Below are positions 45,368 to 56,535 of a stretch of DNA of 64,000 bases, piece after piece (the stretch's first letter is position 1; every line of letters begins with the position of its first letter). The translations under genes and the position numbers were made by a program. The notes under the pieces are model-generated. The model saw nothing but the letters and a program-made list of their open reading frames with translations. It did no database searches and was not told the origin of the DNA. The stretch comes from Albugo candida (Eukaryota > Oomycota > Peronosporomycetes > Albuginales): assembly GCA_040437565.1 (NCBI GenBank), contig JBDOQK010000053.1, forward strand, positions 1-64,000, read 5' to 3'.

Positions 45368-45550
45368 GTCTGCTTAAACTTTTTGATAAATGCGTCAAAT
45401 GACAATTCGCTTTGGCCAATGAATATTGCAGTTAAGATATCTGTTATTCAATAAAAGTAAACGGTAGGAGCGCTATACTAGGATCGTTATAATTTGTCCT
45501 TTTGGAAGCGTAAAGTAACCTAACTAGAGACATTGTACTTGATTAGAAGC

Positions 45551-46111
45551 TCAATCCTCTTCTTCCGAGCCTTCCACAGTCACCAGTTCATATTCAATTG
45601 CGGAAAAGTCGTTTTCCATCTTGATCTCTGTCGGCGGCTTTGGAGTTGATGCGACTCCGTCTGGATAAGGAGTGATTTTACCCCATCGGGTTACATTGAG
45701 ACGTAAATAACCATTATACACGTCGGCGTTGCAATTTCGAATGACAATATCACTGCCTTCTTTGAGACTGTCGATTTGCTCTATCATTGTACGTGATCAT
45801 AATGTGTCTCGACGAAAGCCAGACTTCGAACGAACGTACCGTTCCGTGCAGTGAGAGTAACGATACCAGTTTCATCGCCTACGACTGCTTCCGCCATTCG
45901 TGGTGCGTTGCCATCTTGCCGCTTTTTTGCCTCTAGTGGTGTAACGGACACTATTCGAAGTACTAAATTATGGCCATGGGTTCCGGGAGTCACATCCTCA
46001 ACCTTGACATCTATTTCGTTGGCGTCAGTTTCCAATTTGTAGTGAAACGCAGAGAACGAGGTACGTACAGCTAGCGGGACGTAGAGATTTCTTTTCACCT
46101 TCGCTTGTCAT
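45551..46111 (-). CDS. OB-fold single-stranded nucleic-acid-binding protein (SOSS-B/At4g28440-like)
   Basis: Three exons: 46111-46069, 46010-45840 and 45780-45551, with introns of 58 and 59 bp, give 147 residues. Splicing yields VKVEDVTPGTHGHNLVLRIV, then AEAVVGDETGIVTLTARN, and GSDIVIRNCNADVYNGYLRL with VTRWGKI. This is the compact OB-fold family found in plants and stramenopiles and related to SOSS-B/hSSB. Single-stranded DNA or RNA binding is expected from the fold. The C-terminus is acidic (EGSEEED). A gap at 46162-46261 with a 23-bp flank repeat lies just upstream. Confidence 0.85.
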
Positions 46112-46138
46112 AGTCTTTTCTATAAATCTTTCAAACCG

Positions 46139-46284
46139 TTTGCAATTTTGCAGGAGAAAAANNNNNNNNNNNNNNNNNNNNNNNNNNNNNNNNNNNNNNN
46201 NNNNNNNNNNNNNNNNNNNNNNNNNNNNNNNNNNNNNNNNNNNNNNNNNNNNNNNNNNNNNGTTTGCAATTTTGCAGGAGAAAA
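46139..46284. repeat. 100-N gap with 23-bp flank repeat
   Basis: The gap is 46162-46261. 46139-46161 and 46262-46284 are the same sequence, the shortest of the gap-edge duplications here. It lies between the OB-fold gene and the PIG-S gene. Confidence 0.9.
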
Positions 46285-46359
46285 AAACACACAAACGATT
46301 ACCGTGGACCTAATTAATTTCGATCTAACTACCGTACACCACGAAACTGAACACCGATA

Positions 46360-48163
46360 TCAAGCACTCTTGAACTTAATCCTTTGCGTCTGCTTTTTTA
46401 GCTTGTACCGCTTCCACTCTCTCACGAATCCGAGCAGAAGCGGTAAGATCATAGGTGCTAGAAGAGGCGCAAAAACACCAAGCATATGTTCCTGCGGGAA
46501 GTAGAGTTGGCGAATCATGGAGGAATCAAAGTACGCTGCATCCGCCAAGGCAGCCGCTTCACGAGCGTGCGCCAAATCCGTTTGCAGATTCTCCTTTAGA
46601 TGGTGATTTACGATTGGTTCCAATAACGAGATCGATTGAAGTAGTCTTGTTTGCACTCGCTGCGGAACACTCATTTGCGGCATATCGGATACCAAAGTCG
46701 CGATGGAATGCAATGTTGTGATGGCGGCATGGACATGTCTACATTATTTAATATCATCACATAAATAATAACCCGTGATAACCTAACTGCGCACCGATGA
46801 AAGAGTTGATACATAACGCGATCCAATTCCCAATCACAAACTCCTGTGCGTGTTGCCGGTAGGAATTGGAGTGTAATCGGATGATTCAACTCACGTTCTT
46901 TTAATTGGCGACGCTGAAAGTGCGGTAAACCCATCAATTGACGCAGAATTGTCACAAATAAACTGAATATCCGCTTGCTTTCAAAAGCCTTCTCGTGCAA
47001 AGTTCCATTGAGCAGAGCGTTTCGATTCAGTATGAGAACGCCTCCCCATGCAGGAATCTGGAATGAAGTCGCATACGGCTCATTAGTATCTTTGTTTGAC
47101 TGAATAACCAAAGGCGAGTAAATTTGTGCGGGAAGAGCAGCCTGAAATTATGAATGCATGAGATCTTATTAGCTTGTTCTTCTCAATTACCATAAAATGA
47201 AGCTTGATCTCTCGATCATCCAGCACTGAAGTTGATAAAAAATCATTGGCGGTCTTGAACTAGGGTACAAAAAGCTGAGATTGGTGTACCATTAGTGTGC
47301 AGCTTTCTTCCTTACTTTCTTCAGATCATCAGAATCGATCACATAATACCGGCCATCAAAGCGTGGAGTCACATCCTTGACGATATTTGCAAAGTTAAAA
47401 ACGTGTTGCTCAACCGTGAATTCTGCCAAGGCAGTCATCTTACAAGTGTTCAGTACAACAAAATCAGAGGCGGGTGCTTGTCTCGTACCTTGCTCAATAC
47501 TGGGTCTAAATGCTCGGTAAGTAAACGATTCAAATCCCAGTGCCACGTATCCATTCCATCTAGCTTAAGCAGAGTAAAATCAAGTCGATATCGATGCGAT
47601 CGTCGTGCACGATGAGTGCTTTTGATGTCTTCCACGGCATCGAACTGAACATGTTCATCCACGAGTCGACTGATCGATTCGAGTAGACCGTCTGTCTGTT
47701 GCATTGAGCAAGAAGATGTCCACGCGTATCGTTCCGTACCCACAAAAACTGTCGAATCTGTCGACTTTTCATCACACACGAAAAATATATGGAAAGAGTT
47801 GACGGGAGCCGAAGAAGCTATTTCTCTATAATACTGTCGCATCGCCTCTATGCGAGCTGAGTTTCCATTGAACTCTTTTTTTCCATGTCGAAATATCCAC
47901 TGCAAACTATTTTCTTTATGACCTATCAAGAATGCATGCGCTTGTGTATCGCTGTGTAATTGCGCCTCATTTGAGTAGACGATAACGATAGATTGAGTAC
48001 TGTTTTGCGTGATATTTGAATCAATCCATTGACGATATAGAGATTCTATACGATCATATGTTATTTCCACACGTTCCACTTGTATTATGTTCCATGCAAA
48101 CGGAGCAAGTGCAAGTGCGAACGCGATAAAACTCGCGACTATTTCCAGTCGAGTTCCTGCCAT
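46360..48163 (-). CDS. PIGS: GPI transamidase subunit PIG-S
   Basis: PIG-S is a membrane subunit of the ER complex that attaches GPI anchors. Five exons are read: 48163-47489, 47438-47316, 47259-47191, 47141-46795 and 46738-46360, with introns of 50, 56, 49 and 56 bp. The total is 530 residues, near the family's 555. There is an N-terminal membrane segment (VASFIAFALALAPFAWNII) and a C-terminal one (LGVFAPLLAPMILPLLLGF). Between them lie RYRLDFTLLKLDG, SFQIPAWGGVLILN (the PIG-S P-x-WGG core) and ALPAQIYSPLVI. Met48163 is preferred over 48172 because a MAGTR start suits the short cytosolic tail. Confidence 0.9.
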
Positions 48164-48248
48164 TAGCCCCAAAACAGGTACAGTATCAATATGTACCAGT
48201 ATTATGGCACCGTGTCAGATACAGTAATCAGAATCAGAGTCATACGAC

Positions 48249-50354
48249 ATGCGTGAGGAAAGCATTCGCAGTGGCGTTCAATTTTTGCAGCATCCGAATG
48301 TTCAGGTGCTTAAATAAGTCTTTCATTCTCATCTATCGTCTAATTACTAATCCTAATATATTTGCAAGTCGACACCTATGTCAGAACGAGTCGCTTTTTT
48401 GGAACAAAAAGGATTGACAAATGAAGAAACGCAACAAGCTTTGGAACGGTATCAGTCTGCACAGAGTGGTGAAGAAAACATTCTTCCAACAAGTATAAAA
48501 GAGCCTCTGTATACGAAATCGAATGGTGTTTCACCATTACGTAACTCCGCGCCTACGGCTTTAGCTACGTCAGTGTTGCCACTTATGATCCGAAATCCTT
48601 TTCGCCACTTTCCAGTAATTACAAAGATGATACGTTTGGTTGCAACCATTTCATCAATAGTTGGTATGGCATCAATGCTACTGTATACATGGAACTTTGC
48701 AGTGTATATGCGCATTCTTCCATCGTGGTGTAAATATCACAGCCTTTTCCCTTCTTTCGATTCGGTGGAAGTTGTTGGAGCTCGAACACAGGAATCAGAA
48801 AAAGAGAATCAGAACCTCAGTGATGAGATTAGAGAAATGACCACTGTCATGCAGAATCAGACTCAGAAATTACTTGAGATATCACAAGAGATCGATTCTC
48901 GTCCCAAACATGAAGACACAATGGATTCGATGACGATACAGGTANNNNNNNNNNNNNNNNNNNNNNNNNNNNNNNNNNNNNNNNNNNNNNNNNNNNNNNN
49001 NNNNNNNNNNNNNNNNNNNNNNNNNNNNNNNNNNNNNNNNNNNNGTTGGTATGGCATCAATGCTACTGTATACATGGAACTTTGCAGTGTATATGCGCAT
49101 TCTTCCATCGTGGTGTAAATATCACAGCCTTTTCCCTTCTTTCGATTCGGTGGAAGTTGTTGGAGCTCGAACACAGGAATCAGAAAAAGAGAATCAGAAC
49201 CTCAGTGATGAGATTAGAGAAATGACCACTGTCATGCAGAATCAGACTCAGAAATTACTTGAAATATCACAAGAGATCGATTCTCGTCCCAAACATGAAG
49301 ACACAATGGATTCGATGACGATACAGGTACTAGACGAACTGAGAAATCAAGTTGCGGAGCTAAAAATGCTTATCCATGAACCAAACATCGAACTTGGTGA
49401 AAGCAATGGGCAAGATCCGAACTTGTCACTTCCTGGAGTAATGCTGGAGGAAGTATCACATATGGAGTCACCAAGAATCGATAAAGTGCTGACTGTCCTG
49501 GATAAATTGCAGCGAGAGGTCCTCTATTCTTCATTTTCAGTCAGTGTGTTCTGAAGATTATCTGTGTGCAGAATTCCGTAGAACAGCTCCAAGATGCTTT
49601 CGATTTGATGATAATGTACGTCAAAAACTTGCTCGAAAACCCAACTGTACCCCGATATCGAAAAATTGCCACAGGGAATGTCAATTACAAAACCAAAATT
49701 GGACCAATAAAGGTACGTCAGCAAAAGCCACGCGTTTAAATGATTGTAAACAGTTTTTTCCTATAGCATCATAGAGAATTATTGGAGACGATTGGCTTTG
49801 AGCCATACGGAATGAACCTAGAATGGAAGTGGTACACATCAAAATCAGCAGAAGAACGAGAAGAGAACGCGGCGATACTCCAAGCGGTTTTGAGTACATT
49901 TCAAAGCGCTTGCAAAAGCAAAGAACTAAAGACCGGCGTTTTGAGGAATGTCGCAAAAGACGCGTTCGAGAGACAGCTTGGTGCATCGACACACACCGAG
50001 AATATCCATTTCGACGACCTTCAGGATGACAACGCGCATCGCGCTTGTGATTCAGCAACAGACAAGTGGGATACTTTTTTCCAGATGATGGAGAAGAAGA
50101 CATTGGAAACGACCGAAATCAGCTCACACCCCACTCACTCAGGCAACTTTACAGAAAAAAATCGTCAACAGTACCCGGAATCCTTTGCCGGCGTAATAAA
50201 AATGGTACAGAATGGTCAACAGCCTCCCGATATAAAAAAGTTTGAGGAGAAACTTTCCGAGGATTCAGCCATATTTGTAAGAGAGTTGAAAGAATCACAA
50301 ACTACGCAGCACAAGAACGCCACCTTTTCTTACACGGCTACACCCTCGACATGA
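48249..50354 (+). CDS. PEX14: PEX14 (peroxisomal import docking protein) with embedded PUB domain
   Basis: Exons: 48249-48305, 48369-48944 continuing at 49330-49518 (gap and duplicate skipped), 49572-49712 and 49767-50354; introns 63, 53 and 54 bp; 516 residues. Residues 8-45 are the PEX14 N-domain that binds WxxxF motifs of PEX5 (GVQFLQHPNV...RVAFLEQKGLT, with both key Phe and the Lys). A hydrophobic segment (about 108-135, VATISSIVGMASMLLYTW) and a coiled coil (about 150-210) follow. Residues about 280-345 match a PUB domain (LENPTVPRYRKIATGN...HRELLETIGFE), which in other proteins binds the p97/VCP C-tail. Residues 460-487 are the conserved PEX14 C-terminal motif (SFAGVIKMVQNGQQPPDIKK). 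I know of no PUB domain in PEX14. First-exon splicing is what restores the N-domain. Confidence 0.88.
48660..49329. repeat. Gap-flanking 285-bp duplicate inside PEX14
   Basis: 48660-48944 and 49045-49329 (offset 385) flank the 100-N gap 48945-49044. The copies differ by at least one base (CTTGAGATATC against CTTGAAATATC), consistent with two alleles. Confidence 0.9.
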
Positions 50355-50500
50355 ACTGTGTTTGCAGTTGCGACGGAAAGCGATGTCATCGTATGGTCAC
50401 TCTGAACTCCGAATGTATGGATAGCTGGCTATTCCTGTAATATTTGAGATCAATTGGGCTCTAAGAAAAGGCTGTTTGTATTAGCTCTTCATTATTTCCA

Positions 50501-50875
50501 TTAATCGACTTTTTCGCATCCACATGATTTCACTAAGTATGCAATCAAATCTTTTCGCTCCTGGTCCGATTTAATACCAGCAAAAACCATTTTGGTTCCT
50601 TTCATAAACTTTTTGGGATTATGTAGATACTTGAAAAGATTGCTTTTGGTCCATTGCACGTTGGAGTTTTTGTTAGCGGTCGAGTACGAGTAGCCAGGGA
50701 CCTGCCCAGATTGTCGGTTGATCAGTCCATGCAAGTTTGGACCTAACTTGTTACCTTTATCTTTTTCCACCAAATGACATTGAGCACACTTCTTCTTGAA
50801 TGTGGCCTCTCCTGCCTGGGCGTCTCCTACAATGTCGTCGTCTGTGAGCTCTCCTTTAGTGTTTCCTTTCGCCAT
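50501..50875 (-). CDS. Cytochrome c
   Basis: A 124-residue mitochondrial electron carrier between complexes III and IV. Heme attachment is [11 protein letters not shown] (Cys30, Cys33, His34). Other landmarks are [20 protein letters not shown] and [20 protein letters not shown] with the axial Met. It is intronless. The N-terminus is extended by about 14 residues ([14 protein letters not shown]) relative to animal forms, and the C-terminus ends SCGCEKVD. Confidence 0.96.
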   Translation of the reverse strand: MAKGNTKGELTDDDIVGDAQAGEATFKKKCAQCHLVEKDKGNKLGPNLHGLINRQSGQVPGYSYSTANKNSNVQWTKSNLFKYLHNPKKFMKGTKMVFAGIKSDQERKDLIAYLVKSCGCEKVD

Positions 50876-51091
50876 TTCCTAACGGCCGTTGAAGTCGAGA
50901 AATGAGCGAAAAAGCGTCGAGTGAAATGTATAACGGTTCCTGTGCGCCACAGAAGTTTTCACCTCGAGATTGAGGTTAAGAGTCGTTTTTGCACCAATCC
51001 AAACATCCTGCGAGTCTTGATTTCGGTTTCGACTCTTTCTGACCGCCTCAATAATAGGCGCTAAAAGAAGAGTAAGCTTTTGTCGTAAAAT

Positions 51092-52123
51092 ATGGGCAGG
51101 TACGATTATTAAACAGTTGTCGCGATTCAATTTTGTCGTTTCATATTGTTCTTATAGATTCGAAGAGGCATCAAAGGATGAAGAATATTTTCCGTCGTTT
51201 CTTACTGCTTCAGCGGAAAAACCACAGGAAGCCAATTCCTCACCACGTCATCCTGCATCGAGCAGTTGTCAACAGACAATAGCCTCGACTCCTAATCGAT
51301 ATACCTTCAACGATACGCTACTGTTTGACACCAAGAAATCTGGTGTATCGTCGTACACAAATGAAATCAAAGACTCTCCATTCAACTTTCTCAACAACTA
51401 CAAAAACAGGACCACAGAAACATTAGGCTTACGCCATCGAAAAGACAATGAATACGATAGAACGGAAATGATAGGAGACGACGATGATTTACCACCAACG
51501 GTTCGCCAAAAATGCTCTTGTGATCTTACAAATTGGTGCTTGATGTGTCTGTGTAGAAAAGTCTGACCACCGGCTCTGATTTTGCACCAAATGTATTTTC
51601 AGGAAACGATACTGGGAACCCGATGCCCAAAAAATTTACCTCCAGTCTTTACCTCATGGATCAAGGAGATGCCTGGGGAATGGATGGACAATATTGGGTC
51701 ACAGTCTTTGGATTCCCTGCAGCGTCGAAAGCTGTGATCATGACGTATTTCCAAAACATAGGTGAGCTTGTAGATACTAGAGAGTATGGTGGAAAGGCAA
51801 ACTGGATACATATGCGTTATCGCACATGCTTACAAGCTGAGAAAGCGCTCTCTCGTGATGGATCAATGATTGGAGATTTCATGGTTGGAGTCAAAAAGTG
51901 TTATTCCACTGGAATCAATAACCCATGCAGTCTCTCTCTTGACAGCTCGCGAGCCACTCCCATGCCATCAAGGTATGTCTACATCTCACTAGTGCGTTCT
52001 TTCCTCACTCCTGCAATTAGTGAATATGATGTAATCCATTCGAATGACACTGACATATTTCTACCTCCACGCCGTCGCAAAGACATATGCTCGCGAATAG
52101 CTCATTATCTGTTCAATTGGTGA
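51092..52123 (+). CDS. NUP35: Nucleoporin NUP35/NUP53 (MPPN domain)
   Basis: A nuclear-pore scaffold linker. Four exons: 51092-51099 (an 8-nt coding exon, ATGGGCAG), 51158-51500, 51557-51972 and 52021-52123; introns 58, 56 and 48 bp; 289 residues. The MPPN RNA-recognition-like domain is clear: DGQYWVTVFGFPAASKAVIM and NWIHMRYRTCLQAEKALSRD with GDFMVGVKKC. The last exon ends CSRIAHYLFNW, matching the C-terminal amphipathic membrane-binding helix of this family. The N-terminal region is Ser/Pro-rich. The 8-nt first exon is inferred from splice signals and frame, so the start is less certain than the body. Confidence 0.88.
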
Positions 52124-52180
52124 CATCAGATCAATTCACTAATTTAGAGTAGAATCAGTATACACTATACTTTTTCATTT

Positions 52181-52685
52181 ATGTTTTCCGGATTTGTACC
52201 GCGTCTTCAAGCCAAAGTCCTGGCCGCCGACATTGTCGCCAAAAACCCCTCTTTCCGATCGTTCCTTCAGCATCCAGCTGGTCCTTTTACTAGTGAGATG
52301 CAATTGTGAGGCACTTGTTGCTAAACATTCAACCATTTTGTCTGCAGTTCATTTTTGGGCTCCTGCGTTCAAGTGGGGAATTTCGCTGGCCAACATCGCA
52401 GATATGAAGAGATCACCTGAAACGATTTCACTACCGCAACAAATTGGTACGTAATGCTCTCAATTGTCACCAAAATGTGATGCATTCCAATTTGTCCATG
52501 TTGTGGAAATTACATATATAGCCATCACTGCTACGGGTGTCATTTGGTCGCGCTACAGCTTGGTGATCACGCCGAAGAATTGGAATTTATTTTCAGTCAA
52601 CGTGTTTATGGCAGCTACCGGTCTCACTCAACTATTTCGGAAAGCAACTTACACGAAGATCTCGGATATTGAAAATGCGAAATGA
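52181..52685 (+). CDS. Mitochondrial pyruvate carrier subunit (MPC2-type)
   Basis: Inner-membrane carrier that brings pyruvate into mitochondria as a heterodimer. Three exons: 52181-52292, 52348-52446 and 52522-52685, with introns of 55 and 75 bp; 124 residues. The splice joins restore HPAGPFT|IHFWAPAFKWGISL and SLPQQI|AITATGVIWSRYS, followed by LVITPKNWNLFSVN, all hallmarks of the family. The start lies 57 bp after the NUP35 stop, very tight for two genes on one strand. Confidence 0.94.
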
Positions 52686-52767
52686 AAATGTACGTGTGGG
52701 AGTCTTTTCCTAAGTCAAAATTGACTAGAGTACAGAGTGAACATACATTCATATTCTATGCTGTACG

Positions 52768-54668
52768 CTACAACTGCAGCCGATTCACTGCTGTTTCACC
52801 GCTGACAAATTGCTGGAAGGAGCACATTTGTATTGGGCCACCGTAAGCGCTTGAGGGTGCGGACCTTGCAGATTGAGGGACCATCATGCGCCTAGTCTCA
52901 TTGGGTATCGTGCAATCTTGATAATTCATATGTCGTCCGTTCAATGCTGTATTCATTTCCAAGTAAGGAGCGACAGGGAGCGGTTGTATTGGCGAAATTC
53001 CATTATGTTGAAACTCGTTTTTTGCAACAGGCCAATCGTCAAAAGAAATGAGGTCTGTGGCGGCGAAAACCTCCTCTTCTTTCTGCTGCTTTTCTTCCAT
53101 CAATCGGTCTCTTGAAATCTCGTGATCGCACGCCTCCACACTACTTTGCAATTCCTTCAACCAATTTCCTCGCTCTAGCTCAGACAAAGCCGTAAGTAGA
53201 TGGCCACCAACAACACCAGGCACATCGATTCTAATACCAAAAGAACCTCTAGGTNNNNNNNNNNNNNNNNNNNNNNNNNNNNNNNNNNNNNNNNNNNNNN
53301 NNNNNNNNNNNNNNNNNNNNNNNNNNNNNNNNNNNNNNNNNNNNNNNNNNNNNNCCAATCGTCAAAAGAAATGAGGTCTGTGGCGGCGAAAACCTCCTCT
53401 TCTTTCTGCTGCTTTTCTTCTATTGATTGGTCTCTTGACATCTCGTGATCGCACGCCTCCACACTACTTTGCAATTCCTTCAACCAATTTCCTCGCTCTA
53501 GCTCAGACAAAGCCGTAAGTAGATGGCCACCAACAACACCAGGCACATCGATTCTAATACCAAAAGAACCTCTAGGTCCATTTAAAAAATGCGCCGCTGT
53601 CATCTGTGTGTCACTGTTGACCGGAATGATCAGATGTGGCATCTTACCAGTCACACTCTCATATAAAAGTAAGGCTTCCGGTCTTAAAATTGCATACATT
53701 TTAATCCAAATCGAGTCGCTTTTCAGCCGATACAAAGGACCTCGAATTCCGGTTGCTTTCATATCGATCATTTCATCCACGCTACATGCGGCATATTGCA
53801 TTCCATTCAACTGTCGAGCATTTTTATTCATTAATTTCAATTCCGCGTCGCTGAATTCCTCCGACTCAAGTACAACTCCTTCGATTTCTGCTTCCAATTG
53901 AATCCATTCCAAAGGTGTCATCATTTTGTACCGTCCGCCATATTTGACTGGAAGGCTGTCGATCCCGATAAACTGTTTTAAATCTTCATAATTTGAAATT
54001 AGTCGCACACGTAACTGAGTACGGTCGGCTGCTTGAGTCTTAATAAGCATATGAATCAGACTTCTTGTGATCGCATTACAGTTAAGGATGAGAATGTGCT
54101 GCACAATTTCGGGATATTGCGACCGCATGGTCTGAAGCAAGTCTGTAAACATTCGCGTTTCTAAAAAATGCTGCTGTAAAGAGCACTCTTCCGCGTCAAT
54201 TATGAAGACAACGCCATTCGCGTTATTGTCTTCCATACTCTGTACTGCGAGATCTGTCAGATACACACAAAGACGTCGAGCGTCTTCCAAAGAAGTGAAG
54301 CAGCTCGAATTGTCTTGTCCTTTTGCGATAGTTTTCAGCTCGACTGTAAATTGAGGTTTGAAGAACTTTAATTGGAGTAAAATGATGGGACACTTGTCGA
54401 CATCGGTGGCGTTTTCGAGATAATGCACGTACCCTTTCTTGAGCTCTGACTGTATCCGAGTCATTCGGATATCGAGAGATTCATAGGAGAATCGATGTCT
54501 AAATTGGTGTTTTTCAATGAGCTGAGAGGCTGCTTTCATGACATTCCATTGATTGCGACATAGTGTTCGTGACAACTCCTTTTGGGAATATACGCCTGAA
54601 AGAGCTATCGCATTGGCGAGAGCCTCAAGAGCTCCATTGGGGGCAGCTAATGTACATTTTGAGTTCAT
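52768..54668 (-). CDS. CRAL-TRIO (Sec14-like) plus PH domain protein, split by a gap
   Basis: The N-terminal 250 residues carry a CRAL-TRIO lipid-binding fold (helical lead, then GVVFIIDAEECSLQQHF, VQHILILNCNAITRSLIHML and SNYEDLKQFIGIDSLPVKYGG, the typical LP.eYGG end). A PH-like domain follows (GPLYRLKSDSIWIKMYAILR...NWLKELQSS). The C-terminus is disordered. Such proteins move or sense phospholipids at membranes. A 100-N gap (53255-53354) is flanked by 223-bp copies (53032-53254, 53355-53577) that differ in a cluster of bases (HEISRDRLMEE against HEMSRDQSIEE). Taking 54668-53355 plus 53031-52768 gives 1,578 nt, 525 residues. The 5' half is repeated again at 55303-56001. Confidence 0.82.
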
Positions 54669-56535
54669 GTGTGTGTACGGAGTGGAGCCGTCTCGGTGGC
54701 AAAATGTGAATAGATCAGTGAGATAAGACGGAAATCATTTGCATACGAAGATATTTATAGTATTCTATAATTGTATACAGGAGGCTAAAATTAGTGCTTA
54801 TAGGATACTGGTACAAGGTCGGTACGTACACTGGTCTCTGGTCGGGGTCGTGGGTGTGCCGATATGGTACCAGTAAGGTACCATACGACAATGAAAAATG
54901 CAATTGACGTTTCTCTTTTGTTCAGAGTGCATCTTTCAACATATTCTACCATTAAAACAAGACAATCTCTACATTCAAGCCGGTATCGTTTCTTGCCTTT
55001 GCTCCATTTCCATCCCCGCTCCTGCTCTTCCACCGGCTTTATCACCGGCAATTCCAATAGAGGTACTTCCGCTCGAGCCTGAAACGGAGCTGGATTTCAT
55101 TTTAGAAGATGATATCAATCTGTATTGACGTCCCATTGTTTTTCTCGTCATCAATGTACCATCTCCATTTTCCGTCCCAGCGTTGGGACAGCTACAAACC
55201 AANNNNNNNNNNNNNNNNNNNNNNNNNNNNNNNNNNNNNNNNNNNNNNNNNNNNNNNNNNNNNNNNNNNNNNNNNNNNNNNNNNNNNNNNNNNNNNNNNN
55301 NNAAACTGTTTTAAATCTTCATAATTTGAAATTAGTCGCACACGTAACTGAGTACGGTCGGCTGCTTGAGTCTTAATAAGCATATGAATCAGACTTCTTG
55401 TGATCGCATTACAGTTAAGGATGAGAATGTGCTGCACAATTTCGGGATATTGCGACCGCATGGTCTGAAGCAAGTCTGTAAACATTCGCGTTTCTAAAAA
55501 ATGCTGCTGTAAAGAGCACTCTTCCGCGTCAATTATGAAGACAACGCCATTCGCGTTATTGTCTTCCATACTCTGTACTGCGAGATCTGTCAGATACACA
55601 CAAAGACGTCGAGCGTCTTCCAAAGAAGTGAAGCAGCTCGAATTGTCTTGTCCTTTTGCGATAGTTTTCAGCTCGACTGTAAATTGAGGTTTGAAGAACT
55701 TTAATTGGAGTAAAATGATGGGACACTTGTCGACATCGGTGGCGTTTTCGAGATAATGCACGTACCCTTTCTTGAGCTCTGACTGTATCCGAGTCATTCG
55801 GATATCGAGAGATTCATAGGAGAATCGATGTCTAAATTGGTGTTTTTCAATGAGCTGAGAGGCTGCTTTCATGACATTCCATTGATTGCGACATAGTGTT
55901 CGTGACAACTCCTTTTGGGAATATACGCCTGAAAGAGCTATCGCATTGGCGAGAGCCTCAAGAGCTCCATTGGGGGCAGCTAATGTACATTTTGAGTTCA
56001 TGTGTGTGTACGGAGTGGAGCCGTCTCGGTGGCAAAATGTGAATAGATCAGTGAGATAAGACGGAAATCATTTGCATACGAAGATATTTATAGTATTCTA
56101 TAATTGTATACTGGAGGCTAAAATTAGTGCTTATAGGATACTGGTACAAGGTCGGTACGTACACTGGTCTCTGGTCGGGGTCGTGGGTGTGCCGATATGG
56201 TACCAGTAAGGTACCATACGACAATGAAAAATGCAATTGACGTTTCTCTTTTGTTCAGAGTGCATCTTTCAACATATTCTACCATTAAAACAAGACAATC
56301 TCTACATTCAAGCCGGTATCGTTTCTTGCCTTTGCTCCATTTCCATCCCCGCTCCTGCTCTTCCACCGGCTTTATCACCGGCAATTCCAATAGAGGTACT
56401 TCCGCTCGAGCCTGAAACGGAGCTGGATTTCATTTTAGAAGATGATATCAATCTGTATTGACGTCCCATTGTTTTTCTCGTCATCAATGTACCATCTCCA
56501 TTTTCCGTCCCAGCGTTGGGACAGCTACAAACCAA
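53970..56535. repeat. 1,233-bp duplication around the gap at 55203-55302
   Basis: 53970-55202 and 55303-56535 are direct copies at offset 1,333 (1,233 plus 100 N). I noticed one difference (TATACAGGAGG against TATACTGGAGG). The unit covers the 5' half of the CRAL-TRIO gene, the intergenic region and the 3' end of the VASt-DysF gene. It is the largest of the nine gap-edge duplications. Confidence 0.92.

Noticed and set aside
55303-56001. A second CRAL-TRIO gene
   Set aside because: It is the right half of a 1,233-bp gap-edge duplication with essentially no divergence; a real paralogue would differ more.
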